From: Verrucomicrobiota bacterium
GTDB taxonomy: Bacteria; Verrucomicrobiota; Verrucomicrobiia; Chthoniobacterales; UBA10450
Assembly (NCBI GenBank): GCA_003219995.1
Contig: QHRC01000060.1
Span: forward strand, 1,362 to 7,845
DNA: 6,484 nt
Reading direction: 5' to 3'
How positions within the stretch are numbered: the first letter of the stretch is position 1; the number at the start of each line of letters is the position of its first letter. The notes below the pieces were generated by a model. It saw only the letters and a program-made list of their open reading frames with translations. It was not told the DNA's origin and ran no database searches. A program made the position numbers and the translations under genes. Below are positions 1 through 4,538 of this stretch, piece after piece.

Positions 1-214
1 TGCCGGCGGTCTTTCATTTCCGGGAGGCCGCCCGCCGGATTATTTCGACTTCGCCTATTTCTCGTTTGTCGTCGGCATGACCTGTCAGGTCTCGGATGTT
101 CAGATTACCTCGAGGAGAATGCGGCGCCTGACGCTGCTGCACAGTGGCCTTTCCTTCGGCTTTAACACGGTGATCCTTGCGCTGCTCATCAACACTGTCT
201 CCAGCTTGCTTTGA
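1..214 (+). CDS. DUF1345 family membrane protein, C-terminal 70 residues (5' end outside window)
   Basis: An open frame enters from the left edge (first full codon at base 2) and stops at TGA 212-214. It has no start inside the window. The translation contains a YFDFAYFSFVVGMTCQVSDV segment, then TSRRMRR, then a hydrophobic C-terminal helix ending NTVSSLL. The order FxFVxGMTxQVSDVxxTSRRMRR followed by a last transmembrane helix is the C-terminal signature I recognise for DUF1345, a family of predicted multi-pass inner-membrane proteins of unknown function. Seen: an uninterrupted frame, two hydrophobic stretches and a basic loop between them. Known: no biochemical role is established for the family. 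Inferred: only the last one or two membrane segments are present here. A palindromic repeat starts two bases after the stop codon. The reading frame on the opposite strand across this interval is a shadow. Confidence 0.8.
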   Translation, partial: AGGLSFPGGRPPDYFDFAYFSFVVGMTCQVSDVQITSRRMRRLTLLHSGLSFGFNTVILALLINTVSSLL

Positions 215-215
215 T

Positions 216-263
216 GTGGGCAACTTTCTAAGTTGCCAGACCCAAGTTGGAAGCTTAGGCCAC
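216..263. repeat. Degenerate REP/BIME-like palindrome pair after DUF1345 gene
   Basis: The left unit is GTG (216-218) followed by an 8-bp stem, 219-226 (GGCAACTT) with 230-237 (AAGTTGCC), around a 3-nt loop, TCT. This matches the GTAG + 8-bp stem + 3-nt loop plan of the other copies with the A of GTAG missing. The right unit is weaker: 241-246 with 254-259 on the opposite strand, ending GGCCAC at 258-263, which mirrors the left GTGGGC. There is no T-run, so it is not a classical intrinsic terminator. The remainder of the gap to 315 shows nothing else convincing. Confidence 0.55.
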
Positions 264-314
264 GGCAGCGTTGGCACATCGGCTGCTCGTTAGGTCGGAA
301 ACAATCAATCCCCT

Positions 315-719
315 ATGATCAAATTTCCCAAGAAAATTCTGGTGATCGATCATGAGCCGCGCGTCACGCGACTCGTCAGGCAAGCTCTGGAAAACGCCGG
401 CAAATATCTGATCAAGGAGGAACACGATGACCAGTCGGCATTGCAGACTGCGCATTCCTTTCAGCCGGATTTAATCTTGCTCGACACTGCTGCAACCAGT
501 CGCAACGGACAAGTTCTCGAGCGGCAAATTCAGACGGATGCTCTGCTTCGGGACACGCCGCTACTTCGTTTGAGCAGCCTCAAGTCAGAGAGTCAAATGA
601 TTTCCGGCGGCATTCTCTGCGGCTATAGTTTTTTTGCCGCGCCCATTCGCATGGAGGAAGTTCTCCGCGGCGTCGAGTACCTGCTCTTCCCCAAAGATTA
701 CACCCATGAACCTCTGTAG
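315..719 (+). CDS. Single-domain response-regulator receiver-like protein, probably degenerate
   Basis: This 134-residue protein has the length of a lone receiver (REC) domain, with no DNA-binding or enzymatic output domain. Seen: beta-1 with the acidic pocket at residues 8-14 (ILVIDHE, D12 and E14); beta-3 with the phospho-acceptor candidate D57 in DLILLDT; a Ser pair at 87-88 after beta-4 (LLRLSS) where the conserved Thr/Ser sits; and beta-5 YSFFAAPI at 104-111. In canonical receivers beta-5 ends in a Lys-Pro pair; here the Lys is Ala (A109-P110). The second acid of the usual DDE triad is His13. Known family role: phosphorylation by a histidine kinase changes surface contacts. Inferred: with D57 kept but Lys lost, phosphorylation-dependent switching is doubtful, so it may be a scaffold or an altered regulator. 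No kinase gene is adjacent. I see no Shine-Dalgarno before the ATG. The stop codon TAG lies inside a repeat element (716-738). Confidence 0.75.
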   Translation: MIKFPKKILVIDHEPRVTRLVRQALENAGKYLIKEEHDDQSALQTAHSFQPDLILLDTAATSRNGQVLERQIQTDALLRDTPLLRLSSLKSESQMISGGILCGYSFFAAPIRMEEVLRGVEYLLFPKDYTHEPL

Positions 720-738
720 GGGAAGCCGTTGGCTTCCC
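716..738 (+). repeat. REP-like unit: GTAG + 8-bp stem + 3-nt loop, overlapping a stop codon
   Basis: GTAG at 716-719 is followed at once by a perfect 8-bp stem, 720-727 (GGGAAGCC) and 731-738 (GGCTTCCC), around the loop GTT. The architecture is identical to the units at 4181 and 5587, with different but self-complementary stem bases. The TAG of the element is the stop codon of the receiver gene. Being between two converging genes, the hairpin could also influence 3' ends of both transcripts. That is inference, since no T-run follows. Confidence 0.7.
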
Positions 739-746
739 GCACATTG

Positions 747-773
747 AACGTCGGACGCTGAGCGTTGGACGTT
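747..773. repeat. Imperfect 27-bp palindrome between converging genes
   Basis: AACGTCGGACGCT (747-759) is complementary to AGCGTTGGACGTT (761-773) at 11 of 13 positions, folding into a stem with a two-base internal mismatch and a tight loop. It can also be read as a run of related 9-mers (AACGTCGG, ACGCTGAG, CGTTGGACG). It lies between the receiver stop (719) and the gcvH stop (841). It is followed by GTTTTC on the + strand, so a weak terminator role is possible. I see nothing gene-like in the rest of this gap (774-840). Confidence 0.5.
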
Positions 774-840
774 TTCTTCATGTTCTCAATCAACCCAGCC
801 GTTTTCCGCAGCGTCGATTCAGTTGCGATTTGAATTGAAC

Positions 841-1218
841 TTAACCGATTTGTTTCCGATATGCCGCCGCGTCTTTCAATTGTTTGAGATCGTCCGCGTT
901 GTCGATCTTGAGGACGAAGATCCAACCTTCGCCGAATGGGTCGGTGTTAATGAGGGCCGGATTTGATTCAAGCGCTTTGTTCGCGTCGACCACTGTGCCT
1001 TTCACCGGCGCATAAATGTCGCTCGCGGCTTTAACTGATTCCACCACTGCGATCGGCTCTTTAGCGTTCGCTTGTCGATCTTTCTTTGGCAGCTCGACAT
1101 AAACGACATCGGTCAATTCCGACTGGGCGTGGTCGGTGATGCCGACGCGCACATTCTCGCCTTCGCGCTTAATCCATTCGTGGCTTTCGGTGTAAAGCAA
1201 ATCGTCGGGAACATTCAT
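841..1218 (-). CDS. gcvH: Glycine cleavage system H protein (lipoyl carrier)
   Basis: GcvH carries the aminomethyl intermediate on a lipoyl-lysine between GcvP, GcvT and the lipoamide dehydrogenase in the cytoplasmic glycine cleavage complex. The 125-residue product has the usual length. Seen: the N-terminal LYTESHEWI block (8-16), VGITDHAQSELTDVVYVELP (25-44), and the lipoylation motif VVESVKAASDIYAPV with acceptor lysine K63. The C-terminal NPALINTDPFGEGWIFVLK block (86-104) is also present. The ATG at 1218 overlaps the gcvT stop as ATGA, so translation is probably coupled to gcvT. The stop is TAA at 841-843. No gcvP follows: the next gene downstream runs in the opposite direction, so the P protein must be encoded elsewhere. 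All expected key residues are present. Confidence 0.95.
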   Translation of the reverse strand: MNVPDDLLYTESHEWIKREGENVRVGITDHAQSELTDVVYVELPKKDRQANAKEPIAVVESVKAASDIYAPVKGTVVDANKALESNPALINTDPFGEGWIFVLKIDNADDLKQLKDAAAYRKQIG

Positions 1219-2282
1219 GGTTTTTTGTAGAGCGGTTTCTTTTCGATCGTGGCCGGGAATTTTTGCCCGCGAATTTCGATCTCGATTTTCGATCCGATCT
1301 TCGCGTGCGGCGCAGAGACATACGCCATCCCGACGCCCCAGTTCAAGCTCGGCGAAAGCGTGCCACTGGTCACCTCGCCGATGCGTTCGCCGTTATTGAA
1401 GACGGAATAATGCGGACGCGGCGGCGGCCCTTTATCTTTCATCCGAAACGGCACAAGTTTTTCTCGTGGGCCATTTTCTTTCGTCTGCCGGAGAACTTCG
1501 CGACCGATGAAATCCGGCTTCGTTAGATCGACAAAAAAACCGAGGTCGGAGCCGTTGAGCGGATAACACATCTCCAATCGCAACGTGTCGCGCGCGCCGA
1601 GTCCGCATGGTTTGATTCCGAATCGTTCCCCTTTTTCCAGAACGAGATTCCAAAGTTTTGGCGCGTCGCTCGCGGAAAAGAAAACCTCAACCCCATCCTC
1701 ACCGGTATAACCCGTACGCGCAATGGTGACGCTCATTCCTTCCAACCTAAAATCGACAATCTGATTTCGCGCCGGAAGATCGACGTCGTCGCCAAGCAGC
1801 TCGTGAAAAAGATCGACCACGCGCGGACCTTGAACGGCGACACCGCCAAATTCCGCACTGCGATTCCGTAGCTCGACATTCTCCACACGATGTCGATCTA
1901 GCCACGCAAAATCTTCATCCGTCCGCGATGCGTTCACCACTAGTAGAAATTTTTCTTCGCTGATTCGATAAGCGATCAAGTCGTCGATAATTCCAGCGCC
2001 TTCGTTGAGCAAAAAGGTGTATTGGCCCAACCCGATGTCCAATCTGTCGATGTTGTTTGTCAGCATCTTGTTCAGCCACTGACGTGCGCTGCTTCCATCG
2101 ACAATCAATTGCCCCATGTGCGAGATATCGAACATGCCGACATTGCTCCGCACCGTTCGATGTTCCTCGACGATGCTGGTGTATTGGACCGGCATGAGCC
2201 AGCCGCCAAACGCAATCATCTTCCCGCCGCGCTGGACATGTTCGTCGTAAAGCGGTGTCTTTTTCTGCGCTGTCGCAGTCAC
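1215..2282 (-). CDS. gcvT: Glycine cleavage system T protein (aminomethyltransferase), with an internal deletion
   Basis: GcvT transfers the methylene group from aminomethyl-lipoyl-GcvH to tetrahydrofolate, releasing ammonia. The product is 355 residues. Seen: TPLYDEHV (9-16), FGGWLMPVQY (25-34), GMFDISHMGQ (49-58), GAGIIDDLIAYR with the catalytic Asp at about 101, GYTGEDGVEVF (191-201) with E195, LGARDTLRLE with R231, FIGREVL (258-264), TSGTLSPSLN (305-314) and the C-terminal PLYKK. The start is GTG at 2282: an in-frame TAG lies four codons upstream, and the next Met (residue 22) is inside the conserved core. I see no clear Shine-Dalgarno. After NGSDL (247) the protein jumps directly to GFFVDL (248). 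Homologues have about 11 extra residues here, including a P-[IL]-E-A-G-[LI] segment. The gene overlaps gcvH by 4 bp as an operon. Upstream lies a 93-bp inverted-repeat element rather than a glycine riboswitch. Confidence 0.94.
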   Translation of the reverse strand: MTATAQKKTPLYDEHVQRGGKMIAFGGWLMPVQYTSIVEEHRTVRSNVGMFDISHMGQLIVDGSSARQWLNKMLTNNIDRLDIGLGQYTFLLNEGAGIIDDLIAYRISEEKFLLVVNASRTDEDFAWLDRHRVENVELRNRSAEFGGVAVQGPRVVDLFHELLGDDVDLPARNQIVDFRLEGMSVTIARTGYTGEDGVEVFFSASDAPKLWNLVLEKGERFGIKPCGLGARDTLRLEMCYPLNGSDLGFFVDLTKPDFIGREVLRQTKENGPREKLVPFRMKDKGPPPRPHYSVFNNGERIGEVTSGTLSPSLNWGVGMAYVSAPHAKIGSKIEIEIRGQKFPATIEKKPLYKKP

Positions 2283-2315
2283 GCGTGGAAGCTAAACGTC
2301 GCGTCTGCTCAGTCA

Positions 2316-2408
2316 AAGGTGGATCGAGCAGTCCCTTGCTCGATGCGAAAGAATTTGGCGGCAGACCCGCTTAAGCAGCATCGCCCGACGGAGCGACCGA
2401 TCCACCTT
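2316..2408. repeat. 93-bp inverted-repeat element in the gcvT / rhomboid-like divergent region
   Basis: The ends are a perfect 11-bp inverted repeat, AAGGTGGATCG (2316-2326) and CGATCCACCTT (2398-2408). Just inside the left end is an 8-bp hairpin, ATCGAGCA (2323-2330) with TGCTCGAT (2337-2344) around GTCCCT. The right half can form a shorter ATCG/CGAT stem (2380-2383 with 2398-2401), and GCTTAAGC at 2369-2376 is a perfect 8-bp palindrome. The two-hairpin mirrored plan resembles a BIME, but the ends are AAGGTGG rather than GTAG, so it would be a different family. It lies between two divergent genes and must contain or displace their promoters. No coding sequence is supported here. Confidence 0.7.
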
Positions 2409-2443
2409 GAAGCGGCACGGCGTTCCTCTACCGTGGCGGACAA

Positions 2444-3229
2444 ATGCGTTGGCTGGACACACTCGAGCGCCGTTTTGGATTTCTCGGAATCCCTGGACTG
2501 GTCCGCATCATGGTTGCATTCAGCGCGCTCATCTTCCTCCTTGTGCGCTTGAATCCGGATTTCATATCCGCGCTCGACCTCAACCCGGAGCGCGTCCGCC
2601 ATGGCGAAATCTGGCGACTTGTCACTTACATTTTCATTCCGCAAACGTTCAGCTTTTTGTGGATCATTTTTGTCCTCTGGTTTCTTTGGTTCATCGGCGA
2701 GGGACTCGAGCGGGCATGGGGACCGTTTCGACTGACTCTTTATTTCCTCGTCGGGATGATTGGCACAACCGCCGCCGCGCTTTTCTTCGGCAGTAACTTT
2801 TCCAACACGATGTTGATCGCGTCGTTGTTTTACGCCTTCGCGCGGTTCTATCCCGATGAAGTTATTTATGTGTTCTTTATTTTGCCGGTCAAAATCAAAT
2901 GGGTGGCATGGGTCTCCGCCGCGTTCTTATTGCTCGGATTTTTTGTGAACTCGAACTCGTACCGCATGGCGACAGTGGCAGCGTTGGGCAATTATCTGAT
3001 CTTTTTCGGGCCGGAAATTGTCTACGAAGTGCGCCATCGCCACGAAGTCTCTTCGCGACGTCGGCGTTTCGAAGTGCAATCGCGAAGCGAAACAGAACCG
3101 CTGCATAAGTGCGCGGTGTGCGGCGCGACCGAATTAAGCGATCCCAATCTCGACTTTCGCGTTGCGCGCGACGGCGAGGAATATTGTGTCGCGCATCTGC
3201 CGAAAATGGAGACGCCGGCGCCGTCGTAA
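2444..3229 (+). CDS. Rhomboid-like membrane protein without protease residues, C-terminal zinc-ribbon-like tail
   Basis: This 261-residue integral membrane protein has about six hydrophobic segments (roughly 20-36, 66-84, 97-115, 121-147, 153-169, 176-195). These are followed by a basic linker (196-214) and a polar tail. Seen: HGEIWRLVTYIFIP (53-66) and FIGEGLERAWGPFRLTLYFLVG (83-104), which match the rhomboid GxxWRxxTxxF and GxxLExxWGxxRFxxY motifs. The catalytic GxSG serine is absent: the corresponding region reads SNFSNTMLIASLFYAF. The active-site His of the last helix is also missing (ATVAALGNYLIFFG). The tail holds C223-x2-C226 and C248-x2-H251, a plausible zinc-binding set facing the cytoplasm. 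Known: catalytically dead rhomboids bind or traffic membrane clients. Inferred: a pseudoprotease or membrane adaptor. The ATG at 2444 is preceded by GGCGGA, a weak, closely spaced ribosome-binding site. hemQ follows on the same strand after a 124-nt gap with a palindrome, so an operon is uncertain. Confidence 0.75.
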   Translation: MRWLDTLERRFGFLGIPGLVRIMVAFSALIFLLVRLNPDFISALDLNPERVRHGEIWRLVTYIFIPQTFSFLWIIFVLWFLWFIGEGLERAWGPFRLTLYFLVGMIGTTAAALFFGSNFSNTMLIASLFYAFARFYPDEVIYVFFILPVKIKWVAWVSAAFLLLGFFVNSNSYRMATVAALGNYLIFFGPEIVYEVRHRHEVSSRRRRFEVQSRSETEPLHKCAVCGATELSDPNLDFRVARDGEEYCVAHLPKMETPAPS

Positions 3230-3242
3230 GATCGACATCGTT

Positions 3243-3306
3243 GCAGCTTTCGCCGTCTCTGGCGGCAGAAGGTTTCAAGACTGCCGCCAAGAACAACGGC
3301 AGCTAC
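3243..3306. repeat. REP/BIME-like palindrome between rhomboid-like gene and hemQ
   Basis: The right end reads ...GGCAG-CTAC (CTAC 3303-3306). On the minus strand this is GTAG followed by a hairpin, CTGCCG (3281-3286) with CGGCAG (3297-3302). The left end GCAGCT (3243-3248) mirrors AGCTAC at the right with one mismatch, and CGCC/GGCG (3251-3254, 3261-3264) gives a small left hairpin. A 9-bp inner stem, TGGCGGCAG (3260-3268) with CTGCCGCCA (3281-3289), joins the halves. The element starts 13 nt after the upstream stop codon. The rest of the gap (3307-3353) shows nothing else. Confidence 0.6.
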
Positions 3307-3353
3307 ACCTCGCAGCAGCTTGACCGGCGGACACGACGGATGAAACTAGCGCG

Positions 3354-4175
3354 ATGACCGACAAAAACGCCGGGCTTGTCCCGGAAGAAGGCTGGCATTG
3401 CCTGCATTTGTTTTACCGGATTGAGTACGGGCAATGGCAATTGCTCAGTCGCGAAGAACAGAACACGGCGAAGACAAATCTGGTGTCGCTCGTCCAGGAA
3501 ATTCGCGCGATGGACTCGACACAGTTGCTTACGCTGAGTGTCATGACACCGAAAGCAGACCTCGGCTTCGTATTAATCACGCCGGATTTGCAAATCGCCA
3601 ACAAGATCGACAAGCAACTTTCGCTTTCGCTCCGCCCGGATGTTCTAAGCCCGGTTTACAGTTATCTCTCGCTTACCGAGGAAAGCGAATACATCACAAC
3701 CGACGAAGAATACGCGCAGACCTTGGAAAAGGAACAAAAGCTGGAACCAAGTTCGGAGAAATTTACCGAAGCAATGAATTCGTTTCGCGAACGAATGAAA
3801 AAATATCGGGAGGAGCGCGTCTACCCGAAGCTGCCGGATTGGCCAATCGTCTGCTTTTATAATATGAGCAAGCGTCGCGGCGGCCAGCGAAACTGGTACG
3901 CGCTGCCCTATGAAGAACGGCGCAAGTTGATGAAAGGACATGCCGCGGTTGGGCGCGAATTTACCGGCAAAGTCAAACAGCTTATCACTGGTTCGACCGG
4001 TCTGGACGACGCCGAGTGGGGCGTGACGCTGTTCGCGCGCGATACTTTTCAGATCAAGGCGATCGTTTACAAAATGCGCTTCGATCGGGTGAGCGCTGAG
4101 TACGCGGATTTCGGCGAATTTTACATCGGCATCCAACTGCCGCTCGACGAATTGTTCCAGCGATTGCAACTTTAG
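3354..4175 (+). CDS. hemQ: Coproheme decarboxylase HemQ (chlorite dismutase family)
   Basis: HemQ (ChdC) performs the last step of the coproporphyrin-dependent haem pathway, oxidatively decarboxylating two propionates of Fe-coproporphyrin III to the vinyls of haem b in the cytoplasm. The 273-residue protein carries a ferredoxin-like N-terminal half and a diagnostic C-terminal half. Seen: R155, catalytic Tyr Y169 in CFYNMSKRR, M171, K173, NWYALP (180-185), proximal haem ligand H196 in KGHAAVGREF, Q209, ITGSTGLDDAEWGVTLFA (211-228) with W222, MRFD (241-244) with R242, S247 and FGEFYIG (253-259). Spacing of these residues agrees with Listeria HemQ at a constant offset of 22 (from memory of that protein). 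The residue after the catalytic Tyr is Asn where Pro is usual. The ATG at 3354 has no obvious Shine-Dalgarno. A REP-like element begins 5 nt after the stop. A plain chlorite dismutase is excluded by the MSKRR-NWY and Tyr pattern. Confidence 0.93.
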   Translation: MTDKNAGLVPEEGWHCLHLFYRIEYGQWQLLSREEQNTAKTNLVSLVQEIRAMDSTQLLTLSVMTPKADLGFVLITPDLQIANKIDKQLSLSLRPDVLSPVYSYLSLTEESEYITTDEEYAQTLEKEQKLEPSSEKFTEAMNSFRERMKKYREERVYPKLPDWPIVCFYNMSKRRGGQRNWYALPYEERRKLMKGHAAVGREFTGKVKQLITGSTGLDDAEWGVTLFARDTFQIKAIVYKMRFDRVSAEYADFGEFYIGIQLPLDELFQRLQL

Positions 4176-4180
4176 GAACT

Positions 4181-4241
4181 GTAGCGGCTCTCTGTGAGTG
4201 CCGGAACCCCAAAAACGGTGACAGTCATCGATCGCCGCTAC
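4181..4241. repeat. REP/BIME-like element (GTAG...CTAC) between hemQ and tRNA-Ser
   Basis: A 9-bp perfect terminal inverted repeat, TGTAGCGGC (4180-4188) and GCCGCTACA (4234-4242), bounds two hairpins. The left unit is GTAG (4181-4184) + 8-nt arms 4185-4192 and 4196-4203 (one T-T mismatch) + 3-nt loop TGT, the same 4+8+3+8 plan as the units at 716 and 5587. The right unit, read on the minus strand, is GTAG followed by CGGCGA...TCACCG (six pairs, one wobble) with a longer loop. The element fills the gap between the hemQ stop and the tRNA promoter region. Confidence 0.75.
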
Positions 4242-4246
4242 AACAT
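4218..4246 (+). promoter_or_regulatory. Possible sigma-70 promoter for tRNA-Ser
   Basis: GTGACA at 4218-4223 matches TTGACA at five of six positions. Downstream candidates for the -10 box are TACAAC (4239-4244, four of six, 15-nt spacing) or CAACAT (4241-4246, three of six, 17-nt spacing). Either would start transcription a few bases before the tRNA 5' end at 4255. The -10 candidates overlap the CTAC end of the palindromic element. The -10 match is poor, so this is only a suggestion. Confidence 0.2.
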
Positions 4247-4254
4247 AGAGATGG

Positions 4255-4342
4255 GGATGGGTGACAGAGCGGTCTATTGTGCACGCCTGGAAAGCGTGTG
4301 TGCCGAAAGGCACCAGGGGTTCGAATCCCCTCCCATCCGCCA
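4255..4342 (+). tRNA. tRNA-Ser (anticodon GGA), CCA encoded
   Basis: A full class II tRNA cloverleaf of 88 nt can be drawn by hand. The acceptor stem is GGATGGG (4255-4261) with CCCATCC (4332-4338), with discriminator G 4339 and encoded CCA 4340-4342. The D stem is ACA (4264-4266) with TGT (4278-4280). The anticodon stem is CACGC (4282-4286) with GCGTG (4294-4298), with loop CTGGAAA and anticodon GGA at 4289-4291, reading UCC and UCU serine codons. A long variable arm, GTGCC-GAAA-GGCAC (4300-4313), is the serine-type hallmark. The T arm is AGGGG-TTCGAAT-CCCCT (4315-4331). All stems pair perfectly. Leucine and tyrosine tRNAs, the other long-arm types, are excluded by the anticodon. Confidence 0.97.
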
Positions 4343-4375
4343 GCTTGCGAATAATCGCCTTATCGCGGACGCGGC

Positions 4376-4423
4376 CCGGTCCTGTTCGTTCGCACAAGGG
4401 CGATTCGAACAATGTTGGACCGG
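4376..4423. repeat. Long imperfect hairpin downstream of tRNA-Ser
   Basis: CCGGTCC-TGTTCG (4376-4388) pairs with CGAACA (4406-4411) and GGACCGG (4417-4423), giving 13 base pairs interrupted only by a 5-nt bulge (ATGTT, 4412-4416) around a 17-nt loop. It starts 34 nt after the tRNA CCA. There is no T-run on either side. It could act in tRNA 3'-end processing, in termination of the two converging transcripts, or be a member of another palindromic repeat family. The sequence alone does not decide between these. Confidence 0.5.
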
Positions 4424-4432
4424 TGGGGCGCG

Positions 4433-4487
4433 TAACCGCAAGGGTTAAGGGCGAAGCCCTCGAGCCGGAGCCAAGGCGTAGCTTTGG
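4433..4487. repeat. Three small hairpins in a row (non-coding)
   Basis: Three short stem-loops follow each other. TAACC-GCAAG-GGTTA spans 4433-4447, AGGGC-GAA-GCCCT spans 4448-4460, and CCAAGG-CGTAG-CTTTGG spans 4471-4487 (one G-T wobble). The first two directly abut. Open frames on either strand here also run across the tRNA and are not credible genes. This may be a structured RNA, a repeat remnant, or a 3' structure of the minus-strand cysS operon. Bases 4488-4538 show nothing further. Confidence 0.4.
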
Positions 4488-4538
4488 ATAAACCCTCACT
4501 TCATCCGCTACACTGAATCCTTTAGCACTTTTGGAACG

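Noticed and set aside
14..277. Minus-strand 87-codon frame at the left edge
   Set aside because: The + strand frame ending at 214 has clear DUF1345 character, so this is its shadow.
716..773. Intrinsic terminator between the converging receiver and gcvH genes
   Set aside because: The hairpins are good but neither is followed by a clear T-run in either direction, so I list them as repeats with only a possible 3'-end role.
2283..2443. Glycine riboswitch upstream of gcvT
   Set aside because: The minus-strand leader lacks the conserved glycine-aptamer core (no GGAGAG/CTCTC pairing or the usual CGAAGG-type core). The structure there is a terminal inverted-repeat element instead.
4194..4491. Open reading frames on the + strand across the tRNA region
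   Set aside because: They run straight through a perfect tRNA-Ser gene and a hairpin-rich stretch, and show no protein-family features.
4420..4491. HemC-like start peptide (KLRLGSGSRASPLTLA) on the minus strand, tempting next to hemQ
   Set aside because: The similarity to the hydroxymethylbilane synthase N-terminus stops after a dozen residues, has an extra residue, and is encoded by the three-hairpin stretch, then runs into tRNA antisense. I judge it coincidence.
3645..4499. Long minus-strand reading frame (about 284 codons) opposite hemQ and the tRNA
   Set aside because: It lies antisense to the well-supported hemQ and tRNA-Ser, so it is a shadow frame.
4334..4508. Possible attachment-site duplication of the tRNA-Ser 3' end (CATCCGC at 4334-4340 and 4502-4508)
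   Set aside because: Only 7 bases are identical, the flanks do not align convincingly, and there is no integrase or phage gene nearby.
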